From Urmitella timonensis (lineage in GTDB: Bacteria > Actinomycetota > Actinomycetes > Actinomycetales > Actinomycetaceae), in the NCBI GenBank assembly GCA_900120415.1, contig FQLW01000006.1, positions 682,001-746,000 of the forward strand: DNA of 64,000 bases. Direction: 5' to 3'. The notes beneath the pieces were generated by a model. The model saw only the letters and a program-made list of their open reading frames with translations, was not told the origin of the DNA and searched no databases. Below are positions 26,418 through 34,413 of this stretch, one piece after another (position 1 is the stretch's first letter; each line of letters starts with the position of its first letter). Position numbers and translations under genes: made by a program.

Positions 26418-28195
26418 GCCAACTCCTCCTCAGAGAGTTGGGACAGCGCAATTTCTCGATAAATCTTTGAGGAAGCCATTAGTGACTCATGCGTTCCCTG
26501 CTCCACGATTTTGCCGTGATCGATTACTAGAATCTGGTCAGCTTCTCGCACAGTAGCTATCCGCTGCGCCACAATAATCTGGGTTTTCCCGCTTGCTTTC
26601 GCCGATAATTGCCCGCGAACTTCCCGGTCGGTGGCATAGTCGAGGGCGCTAAAAGTATCATCGAAAATCAAGATTTGCGCGTCTCTGGCCACTGTCCGGG
26701 CAATCGAAATCCGTTGTTTTTGCCCGCCGGAAAAGTTAGTGCCCCCTGCGGCTACTTCCGCCGCGAACTCGCCCTCTTTATCGGCAACGAAATCACAGGC
26801 AGCGATATCGCCAGCCTCAACAATATCGGCGGGGGTAATGTTTTTCGAACCTTTTCCAAAAGCAATATTGGAAGCGATAGTGCCGGTGAATAGCGTGATT
26901 TTTTGGGGTGAATATGCGATTTGGTTACGCAGTTCTAGCAGAGGCAATTCCCGCACATCCTTGCCGTTAATCAAAACCTGTCCTTCCCGGGGATCATAAA
27001 CCCGGGGAATCAGGTTTACCAGCGTTGTTTTCCCGCTGCCGGTGGCTCCAATGAGGGCTACGGTTTGCCCGCGTGCAATCTTTAGATTTATCTGATGGAG
27101 GGCGTCATCTTCGGCTCCGGGGTAGCTAAATGACACGTCTCTAAATTCAATCGCCGGTTCGTGCAGGTCTGGGCGGGTTTCTTTCCCTAGGACGCGGGCG
27201 GATTTGTCGGCGCTAGCGGCCGAGTCAACTAGGGAAGGTTCGCAATCTAGCACCTCCCGGATACGGCGATTAGCAACGATTGCTCTGGGTGCGAAGACGA
27301 ATACCATTGCCATCATCAAGAATCCGCCAATCGCCTGGGTAGCGTATCCCGAAAATACGATCATCTGCGAAAACAGGGTTATTTTTTCCGCGCCGACAGC
27401 CGCTGAAATCATGACTGCACCCAGAACATAGATCGCCAGGTTAAGCCCGGATATCACCGTGTTCATGACCGGCATCATGAAGGAAAAAGTACCGGAGACC
27501 ACCAGGTGAGTGTTGGTTAGTTCGGTGTTGGTGGCTTCAAAACGCTGCTCGTGGAAATTCTGGGAGCCGTAGGCACGGATTACCCGCACCCCCTCCATGT
27601 GCTCGCGGGTTACTCGGTTCAGGTCATCAGTGATCCGCTGCATCCGCATCATCCGCGGCATCACGATTCGCCAAATAATGAAAATCATGACCAGCAATAT
27701 CAATGCCGCCAACCCGGTGGCGGCGGTCCAAGTCAGGTTCTTCCCGGCGATTTTTATGATTGCCCAGATGGCGAGGATGGGGGCTTTGACCATCATTTGA
27801 CACCCCATCACCACGAACATTTGCAGTTGAGTGACATCGTTTGTGGAGCGGGTAATTAGTGAGGGCGCGCCGAAACGGTCAAAGTCTGCTTGCGGGAGGG
27901 AAATCGCTTTGGTAAATACTGCTTGCCGTAAGTTGCGGGCGACGGTGGCACCGATCATGGCCATGCAATAACCGGTGACTATGGCTACCACCATGGATCC
28001 GGCGGCGCAGCCGAGCATTTTTGCGCCTTCAGATAGCACCCCGCTGACGGTAGCACCTGGTTTCATAATCATTTCGGTGATGGTCTGCATGAAATCAATC
28101 AGGCGCAAATCTAAGAAAACCTGGCAAATAATGGTGATAATCGCCAGTGCGCTGAGCAGCCATTCTTTTTTACCTAGGTGCCGCAGTACGGTCAT
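26414..28195 (-). CDS. Heterodimeric ABC exporter subunit, degenerate ATP site
   Basis: This is a 593-residue permease-ATPase fusion. Walker A is GATGSGKTT, the signature FSGGQKQR is intact, but Walker B ends LIFDDTFSALD, with Asp where the catalytic Glu should be. It therefore contributes the degenerate site together with the LSSGQ signature of its partner. Six membrane helices lie in about 15-300. It is first of the two-gene unit, downstream of the rplL terminator. The substrate is not predictable. Confidence 0.9.
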   Translation of the reverse strand: MTVLRHLGKKEWLLSALAIITIICQVFLDLRLIDFMQTITEMIMKPGATVSGVLSEGAKMLGCAAGSMVVAIVTGYCMAMIGATVARNLRQAVFTKAISLPQADFDRFGAPSLITRSTNDVTQLQMFVVMGCQMMVKAPILAIWAIIKIAGKNLTWTAATGLAALILLVMIFIIWRIVMPRMMRMQRITDDLNRVTREHMEGVRVIRAYGSQNFHEQRFEATNTELTNTHLVVSGTFSFMMPVMNTVISGLNLAIYVLGAVMISAAVGAEKITLFSQMIVFSGYATQAIGGFLMMAMVFVFAPRAIVANRRIREVLDCEPSLVDSAASADKSARVLGKETRPDLHEPAIEFRDVSFSYPGAEDDALHQINLKIARGQTVALIGATGSGKTTLVNLIPRVYDPREGQVLINGKDVRELPLLELRNQIAYSPQKITLFTGTIASNIAFGKGSKNITPADIVEAGDIAACDFVADKEGEFAAEVAAGGTNFSGGQKQRISIARTVARDAQILIFDDTFSALDYATDREVRGQLSAKASGKTQIIVAQRIATVREADQILVIDHGKIVEQGTHESLMASSKIYREIALSQLSEEELA

Positions 28196-28264
28196 TATCT
28201 AGCAGCCCCTTCCTTTTGGATATTAACCCGATATTAACCCCTTCTTTTAGATTAGCTTCTTTAT

Positions 28265-28307
28265 AAAAAAGGCGGTGCGGGGAAGAATTTCCCCGCACCG
28301 CCTTTTT
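28265..28307 (-). terminator. Intrinsic terminator after rplL
   Basis: A perfect 12-bp stem has arm GGCGGTGCGGGG (28271-28282) pairing with 28291-28302, followed on the minus strand by a run of T. It ends the rplJ-rplL transcript before the exporter genes. Confidence 0.92.
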
Positions 28308-28328
28308 AAAGTAAAAGACTAACTAGCC

Positions 28329-28718
28329 TTACTTCAGAGTGATAGTAGCACCCGCGCCTTCCAAATCAGCTTTGGCTTTTTCGGCGTCTTCCTTGGATGC
28401 GCCCTCCAGAATGGTGGTGGGAGCGGAGTCAACCTTTTCCTTGGCTTCTTTCAGAGCCAGTCCGGGCTGTAGGGCGCGCAGAGCCTTAATCACAGCAATC
28501 TTCTTGTCGCCAGCAGCTTCGAGCACTACGTCGAATTCGCTCTTTTCTTCAGCTGCTTCTTCGCCACCGGCAGCACCGGGGGCAGCAACAGCGACAGCTG
28601 CGGGAGCTGCGGCCTCTACGTCGAATACCTCTTCGAATTCTTTAACGAAATCCGATAGTTCCAACAGAGTCATTTCTTTGAAAGCATCAATTAGCTCTTC
28701 TTTGCTGAGCTTAGCCAT
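28329..28718 (-). CDS. rplL: 50S ribosomal protein L7/L12 (bL12)
   Basis: This is a 129-residue acidic protein. The N-terminal dimerisation domain is [20 protein letters not shown], followed by an Ala/Gly-rich hinge (about 36-57) and a C-terminal domain with [21 protein letters not shown] that recruits translation GTPases. It is the stalk protein of the ribosome, co-transcribed with rplJ 64 bp upstream. Confidence 0.97.
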   Translation of the reverse strand: MAKLSKEELIDAFKEMTLLELSDFVKEFEEVFDVEAAAPAAVAVAAPGAAGGEEAAEEKSEFDVVLEAAGDKKIAVIKALRALQPGLALKEAKEKVDSAPTTILEGASKEDAEKAKADLEGAGATITLK

Positions 28719-28782
28719 TTTGGCATTCCTTTCTTTTTGCCCACGCGAGGCAGATTTTTTCTTGTCGATCTATACGGCTTTA

Positions 28783-29304
28783 CTAAGCCGCTTTTTCCTG
28801 CTTTTCGCGCAGGGCGTCCACGGTGCGTACCGCTTTGACGGCGGGCGCCTTGAACATATAGGCAGCCTGTACCAGCTTGCCTTGCATCGCACCAGCCAGT
28901 TTGGCCAGCGTGGTTTCGCGGTTATCCAGTTCAGCTAGCTGCTTGACTTCATCGGCAGTCAAGAACTTGCCATCTAGGAAACCGCCCCTGATTACCAACT
29001 GCTCGTTATTCTTAGCGAAGTCACGTAGCGCTTTGGCTGCATCTACGGCTTCTCCAGTTACGAATGCGATTGCAATCGGACCGGTCAGCTGTTCGTCCAG
29101 GCAGTCAATCCCCTGGTTCTTGGCAGCGATACGCACCAGCGTGTTCTTCGTGACGGAATAAGTAGCCGTTCCTGCCAGGTTCTTGCGCAGCTCGGTCATC
29201 TGAGCCACGGTCAAACCGCGGTATTCGGTGAGCAGCAGGGCCGATGCGGAGCTGATTTTTTCTTCCAGCTGGGCAATCATGCCTTGCTTATCAGCTTTCG
29301 CCAT
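28783..29304 (-). CDS. rplJ: 50S ribosomal protein L10 (uL10)
   Basis: This 173-residue protein starts MAKADKQGMIAQLEEKISSA and contains LLTEYRGLTVAQMTELRKNL, the L10 signature; its C-terminal helix binds L12 dimers. AGGAGGG is 5 nt before the ATG at 29304. The open frame reaches back to 29367, but that extension overlaps the leader hairpin and is not coding. Expression is probably set by the L10 leader upstream. Confidence 0.96.
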   Translation of the reverse strand: MAKADKQGMIAQLEEKISSASALLLTEYRGLTVAQMTELRKNLAGTATYSVTKNTLVRIAAKNQGIDCLDEQLTGPIAIAFVTGEAVDAAKALRDFAKNNEQLVIRGGFLDGKFLTADEVKQLAELDNRETTLAKLAGAMQGKLVQAAYMFKAPAVKAVRTVDALREKQEKAA

Positions 29305-29340
29305 TTGACCCTCCTTCCGTTTATCCGTGCCGGGGGCCAG

Positions 29341-29371
29341 AACAAGAAAACCCCGCGCAGATTGCACGGGG
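29341..29371 (-). terminator. Attenuator-like hairpin in the rplJ leader
   Basis: On the minus strand CCCCGTGC-AATCT-GCGCGGGG forms an 8-bp stem (29351-29371) followed at once by TTTTCTTGTT. It sits 47 nt before the rplJ start. It looks like an intrinsic terminator placed inside the leader, suggesting transcription attenuation of the rplJL operon. Confidence 0.7.
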
Positions 29372-29462
29372 CGAAAATAAACGTACCGATTCTAGTTGCT
29401 ATCTTCCCCGGGGCAAGGACGTCCTCTTTTTCTGAGGACGCGCAACTATTTTCGATATGTTA

Positions 29463-29537
29463 CGCATCGTTCAACCTACACAGGCTTCCAATCTGGAACT
29501 TAAACCCACTGGTGTGGGCACCGGCGATCTTGGGCAA
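29463..29537 (-). ncRNA. Ribosomal protein L10 leader
   Basis: The minus strand carries AAGATCGCCGGTG, GTGGGTTTAAG and the hallmark CTGTGTAGGTTGAACG, in the order seen in actinobacterial rplJ leaders, where L10(L12)4 binds its own mRNA. A separate 7-bp hairpin, GCGTCCTC/GAGGACG (about 29420-29440), follows before the attenuator. The assignment is by remembered consensus; a covariance search would settle it. Confidence 0.7.
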
Positions 29538-29619
29538 TAGCTAATTTAACAGCCCCTTTGTTCTCCGGTCAAAGCGGAAGGGCTGGATATGCCCCTTTTG
29601 TGGGTTATTTAATAAAAGT

Positions 29620-29654
29620 GGGGTGCCGCTCGAGATCATCCCGAGCGGCACCCC
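29620..29654 (-). terminator. Intrinsic terminator after the surface peptidase gene
   Basis: A perfect 13-bp stem, GGGGTGCCGCTCG (29620-29632) with 29642-29654, has a 9-nt loop; on the minus strand ACTTTTATT follows. It lies 60 bp beyond the peptidase stop and insulates the L10 leader. Confidence 0.88.
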
Positions 29655-29713
29655 GCCTATTGCTTCTTAGCGCCTATCGACTAGCGACTCTCAATTTTCC
29701 AAATCGCCAGCGT

Positions 29714-32162
29714 CTAGTCTGCACTGTTCTTGGCCTTGCGGCGGCGGGTAATACCCACCCCTAGAACTCCGGCACCTGCCATCATCAGAGCCGCGGCAGC
29801 CGCCAATAGGGAAAGTGCGTCAGTCCCGGTGTAGGATAGTTTCCCTGTGGAGACTTTGCCCGGTACTTTTCCAGCCTGTGGCTGTTGGCCAGCATTGTGA
29901 TTCTTTCCGGTGGAGGGCTTCTTGCTATCTGCCCCGGGCTTATCTTTACCTTCAGAAGGATTATCCACGACCGGACGGAAGGACTGCACGGTGCACAGCG
30001 GTGGATATTTGCCATCTGCTGGCACTTTCCCTGAAGCCAGGTAATTCAGCATGATGTTATTGGCGCATTCATACCCAGGTTCGGTTTTTCCGAACGCTAT
30101 GTGCTGCGCGCCTTCTACGCTCAGCATGGTTCCGAAAACTGCTTGTGCCAGTACCGAGGTGTTTGCGTAAGCGGTTGCGGGATCATTGGTAGTTCCTACC
30201 ACCAAAATATTGGGGAGGTTCTTAATCTCACTGCCCGCTGCCAGGGTTCCCGCAAATGGCCAAGCCTCACACACGCCAATTCCGGCGATCTGATTGTAAG
30301 GAGAGCCGGGATCAACAAAGGGAGCGTTCTGGTAATACATCGCTTGGACTTTACGGGCGTTATCTATTGAGGCCGACTTGGGGTTAGCCGAATCTGCACA
30401 GTTAATCGTGTCAAAGGCACTTCTTGAAAACGGTTGGCTCGAATAGTTCGACCTTAATTTCTCGAATTCACTAGTGGAATGGTCGATTGCTCCGGTCTTG
30501 TTACCCTGGGAAATATCGAACAGGACGCGCGCTAGTTTCGGCCATTCAGACTGACTATATAGTCCACCACGCACAACGACTGTGGCATCAGAATACCCCA
30601 GGGTTCCCTCTGGATTATTAGGATCTCCAACCGATAAGGGTTTGGTTACCAAGGGACGCAACAAGTTCTGAACCTGCCGCGTTGCCAGACTCAACTGGGG
30701 ATTATCATCGGCCAGATCTCCATCGTGGGGATGGTAGTCAGGCAACTCTAAAGCACAGGTAGCAGGCCTATCCTTAAGCTCACCAACACCGAAATCGCCT
30801 AAAGGCCCAATTTCATAATTCGCCTCCTTATACAATTCTCCCCAGGTTTTATCGCCCTTTAGCTCTTTGCACCAGGCAGCAAACTTTTCAAATGTGGCTT
30901 GAAATTCTTTGCCCTGAGAAAGATAGTGTGCATTTTGCTCTCGCAGCTGCTCATCAGTTAGTTGCGAGGTCTGTTCCTCCGCTTTGGGAGCAGTGCTTTC
31001 GTAGGGGTTGAGCGCTCCATCTAAAATAAAACGCCCTACACTAGCCGGGAAGTTCTGAGCATATACATATCCGAGCCGGGTACCATAGGACAGTCCCACA
31101 TAGGTCAATTTTTGTTGCCCCAATACCGAGCGCAACACATCCATATCCCGAGCAGCATTAGTAGTGCCTACGTTCTTTAAGAACAATTCCCGCTTAGCCT
31201 GGTCGAATCCAAATGCCCGCCCGGTGTAGCTAAAGCAGCGGGCAACATATTTACGAGTTTCTTCGTCCATTTTGGCGGTCTCCGCCGCCACATCTTCCGA
31301 TTTGGCTTCACCCTCAAACTTGAAGTACCGGCTATTAACGCACTGCGCAAAGGGGAAGGAGTGTCCCACTCCCCGCGGATCCATCCCTACCAGGTCATAG
31401 TCTTTGCGCAGAGCTTCCCAGGTAGGATTGCCATCGTACATCCAAGAAGCCACAAACTTGGCTGCTTGCCCTCCAGGACCACCATTATTGAAAACGATCG
31501 TGCCTTTGGATTTACCGGATTCGGCGGCATGTTTATAGACAAATAGAGCGGTATTTCCGGCCGCCGGATTAGTGTAATCAATCGGGGTAATTAGGTAGCC
31601 ACATTCCCCGGTCTCAAACATCCAAGTCGCGTATGATGTGGGGTCAATCAGGTCTGCACACTTTTGCCAGCCGGTGAAACGCTGCCCATAGTAGGCTTCC
31701 AAGCCGGCAGGAACCTGTCCAGTCGCTTTTCCACCAGGCAAAGGAGCTCCAATCTGGTAGCTACCGTCCCCCTGCTTGAACAAGTCTGCCGTCTTGTCAC
31801 CCGAGCCTTCGGATTCCAAGAATTGTTTCAACTCTTCATCCGTTAGATCCCGGTCATCAGCAGGGGAAGCCTGAGCCGGAGTCGCCAGCTGTGCCACCAG
31901 CGGGACTAAGTCCCCGTCCTCACTTAATCCCGAACTTACTTCCCCAGGGGCATTAGCGACACCCTTGTTCTCTTTTGCCTCAGGGTTAGACACTGGGCTG
32001 GCCTCACCTGATTGGGGAGAAGATGCTTCGCCTGCGTTCGAATTTATTTCAGCATTTACTGAGGGGGGGGACGGTTGCTGCGCTAGCAGCCGGAGACATC
32101 GTTGAGAACAACCCCAACGTGACCGCCACCATCCCTACCCGTATAAAGGTACGGTTTTTCAT
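29714..32162 (-). CDS. Cell-wall-anchored tripeptidyl-aminopeptidase-like hydrolase, frame broken at a C8 run
   Basis: The main frame (stop 29714, open up to a GTG at 31993) encodes an alpha/beta hydrolase of the TAP family. It has NNGGPGG (about 169-175), nucleophile GLSYG (Ser302), a C-terminal TAP-like domain, a Pro/Lys-rich spacer and the sorting signal LSYTG (719-723)-membrane helix-RRRK. It lacks a signal peptide. An ATG at 32162, with AAAGGA 6 nt upstream, starts a perfect signal peptide ending SPAASAA in another frame, which stops at 32049. The two join if the run of eight C (32063-32070) loses one base, giving about 815 residues. Either phase-off, pseudogene or sequencing error. Confidence 0.82.
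32063..32070. repeat. G8/C8 homopolymer within the surface peptidase signal region
   Basis: There are eight consecutive G on the plus strand (C on the coding strand), directly after the signal-peptide codons. Seven or ten bases would restore the frame between signal peptide and peptidase; eight does not. It is a typical slipped-strand mispairing site. Confidence 0.9.
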
Positions 32163-32411
32163 GGAAAATCCTTTTGAGATGGAATTATTTACGTTTTGAG
32201 TCTAACACGAGGAAGATCAACCAAAAGAGCAGTCCAAAGTTGGAGTTCCTAACCCAGAACGGTTCATGTTCCTTTACCCCTCAAGATCAGTAAAACTCGC
32301 TGCCCTTCGCCGCTACCAGCCTCTCACAACGCTCTTGCCTAACCGATAGTGACGAGGAGACAGAATAGCACCCACACAGTCTAAGAAAGGCGCTAACCAG
32401 CGATTTTATCA
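32163..32411. promoter_or_regulatory. Divergent intergenic region between surface peptidase and AlbA-type gene
   Basis: This is gene-free sequence between the two divergent starts. It must hold the peptidase promoter and part of the regulator promoter. I could not pick out convincing -35/-10 boxes. The palindromic repeat begins at 32412. Confidence 0.4.
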
Positions 32412-32481
32412 AGCTCTCAACTCAACTCTCATATATCTCTCAACTATAGAGAGTTAAAGTTGAGAGTTGAGTTGAGAGTTA
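32412..32481. repeat. Nested palindromic repeat, upstream copy
   Basis: The 18-bp arm CTCTCAACTCAACTCTCA has its exact complement TGAGAGTTGAGTTGAGAG on the right. Between them lies a smaller inverted pair, CTCT-CAACTAT-AGAG. The element ends 5 bp before the ATG at 32487, so it covers the ribosome site and probably the promoter. A second copy lies at 34015-34084 with two differences. Confidence 0.92.
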
Positions 32482-32486
32482 GTAAA

Positions 32487-33992
32487 ATGGCTTACGTGCA
32501 GGCACCGTTAAATTCCAGTGAGCTGGACATATTAATTGAGGAGCTTCGCCTCGGCGGTCAAGACACTCAACAGGTGGAAGTAAAAGAAGCTGCTGGCGGA
32601 CTCCCCAAATCCATTCTTGAAACCCTTTCCGCGTTCAGTAATGGCGCGGGAGGGATTATTATTCTGGGATTACAAGAACAGAACAACTTTGCTTGCAGCC
32701 CTCATTTTAAAGCGAAATCAATCTATGACGCTCTCGCAGGAGCTTGCAACGAAAAACTAACTCCCCCAGTGAGAGCGGAAATAAACTTGCTACCTTATGC
32801 CGATAAACAACTGGTGGTAGCAACTGTGCCCGCCCTGCAGCCACGCGATAAACCCTGCTACGTAACCAGCAAACACATTTACGGCGGTTCCTTTATTCGT
32901 ACCGGCGATGGTGACCGCCGGCTATCTGCATACGAAATTGACCGGCTTCAAGAAAATAAAGCTCAACCCAGTTGGGACAGTGAGGTCATCACCGAGAGCG
33001 GCCTGGACGATTTGGATTCTCAGAGCACAGCAGCCGTGTTGCGCCGAGAACGGGAAGCTCATCCTCGGATTTTCGCGAAACTTGCTGACGAAGAAGCAAT
33101 GAAGCAACTCAAGATTATTGGCATGGGGACAGATAAAAAGCTTCACCCCACTTTGGCTGGTTTGCTGGCATTAGGCATCTACCCGCAACAGTATTTCCCC
33201 CGCTTAACCGTTACTTACGCGGTTTATCCCGGGTCTACCAAAGCAGCAGCGCCTTCAGGGCAGCGACACCTTGATTCGGGAACTCTGGTGGGACCTATCC
33301 CCGCACTGGTTGCCGATGGGGTGGAAGTAGTGGCAAAAAATATGCGCATCGGAGGGGTCATTAAAGGAGCATTCCGGCACGACCTCGTAGATTATCCTTT
33401 AGTCGCAGTACGAGAAGCTCTGACTAACGCGCTGATGCACAGAGATTATTCCCCGGTAGCGCGCGGAACCCAGGTACAGCTAAACCTGTATGCGGATCGC
33501 CTGGAAGTATTAAACCCCGGTGGACTGTTCGGCACGGTCACGCTAGATTCTTTGGGAAAACCTGGGCTATCTTCCGCTCGAAACCAGTTCTTATCACGCC
33601 TTTTAGAAGTGACCCCTTACGAGGACGGTGGCTTCGTCGCCGAAAACCGTGGTAGCGGCTACCAGGAAATTCTGTCTCAATTGGAACAGGACATGCTCCC
33701 CCCTCCTCGCCCGATAGATAGACTAGACAGCTTTAGCCTAACTTTTGAACGCCGCCAAATGACCCCTGCCGAACGCGGAGCAGCAGCCGGCACTTCCTCA
33801 AGAGGGCGCATATTGGAATACCTACACACCCACAAGACCGCTAGCAGCAGAGAACTGGCAGGCGCAGCTGGCATCAGCGTAGGCGGTACCAGAGCCATTA
33901 TAAATTCACTGGTCAAATCTAAAACTATTGCCCGCACCGAACCGGCAACCAGCCCTAAACAACGTTATCGGTTATTAAACGACGAAGATTAG
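32487..33992 (+). CDS. AlbA_2 / ATPase / winged-helix regulator-like protein
   Basis: This is a protein of about 501 residues. The N-terminal AlbA_2 (Schlafen-like) domain has VEVKEAAGGLPKSILETLSAFSN and GGIIILGL (about 25-75). The central part has the HATPase_c_4 pattern VREALTNALMHRDYS and NPGG (about 305-350). The C-terminus is a winged-helix region, RILEYLHTHKTASSRELAGAAGIS (about 440-465). Such proteins are often annotated as RecG-like ATP-binding regulators; their biochemistry is mostly unknown. I take the ATG at 32487, since the upstream frame is inside the palindrome. It is flanked on both sides by copies of the same repeat. Confidence 0.78.
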   Translation: MAYVQAPLNSSELDILIEELRLGGQDTQQVEVKEAAGGLPKSILETLSAFSNGAGGIIILGLQEQNNFACSPHFKAKSIYDALAGACNEKLTPPVRAEINLLPYADKQLVVATVPALQPRDKPCYVTSKHIYGGSFIRTGDGDRRLSAYEIDRLQENKAQPSWDSEVITESGLDDLDSQSTAAVLRREREAHPRIFAKLADEEAMKQLKIIGMGTDKKLHPTLAGLLALGIYPQQYFPRLTVTYAVYPGSTKAAAPSGQRHLDSGTLVGPIPALVADGVEVVAKNMRIGGVIKGAFRHDLVDYPLVAVREALTNALMHRDYSPVARGTQVQLNLYADRLEVLNPGGLFGTVTLDSLGKPGLSSARNQFLSRLLEVTPYEDGGFVAENRGSGYQEILSQLEQDMLPPPRPIDRLDSFSLTFERRQMTPAERGAAAGTSSRGRILEYLHTHKTASSRELAGAAGISVGGTRAIINSLVKSKTIARTEPATSPKQRYRLLNDED

Positions 33993-34014
33993 GGAGATAA
34001 CCTCAACCCTTTCG

Positions 34015-34084
34015 AGCTCTCAACTCAACTCTCATGTAGCTCTCAACTATAGAGAGTTAAAGTTGAGAGTTGAGTTGAGAGTTA
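34015..34084. repeat. Nested palindromic repeat, downstream copy
   Basis: This copy is identical to 32412-32481 except for two positions in the central spacer (ATGTAG for ATATAT). It begins 22 bp after the regulator stop. An extra half-site TTGAGAGTTAAA follows at about 34087-34098. The rest of the gap to 34414 is A/T-rich, holds the symporter promoter region and has no gene I can support. Confidence 0.92.
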
Positions 34085-34413
34085 CTTGAGAGTTAAACCC
34101 TCAATACCCCAGCGATCCCGCGACTTTTACCTAGCACAGCCCGTCTATAACACAGCTTGAAAACACTTGAACACTTAAGCAGCAATACCTAGAAAAGTAA
34201 GATGTGTGCTATATCACAAACATGCTTTTACAATATAGGATAAAAGACCTATAAACAAAATATGGGGGAAACCAAAGTTTTACTCTTGCATCAAGACTTT
34301 AGTGGTTATAGCCTACTTTTACACTTCGATGAGAAGATAAATATTTATTTTCCTCCTAGTCACTTAGTCCCAGATTCCTATAAAACACAATCACAAACAC
34401 CAGGAGTTCCTCC

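Noticed and set aside
32412-34084. CRISPR-like array from the TCTCAACT repeats
   Set aside because: The repeats are palindromic modules without unique spacers and the two copies flank a single gene; no cas genes are nearby.
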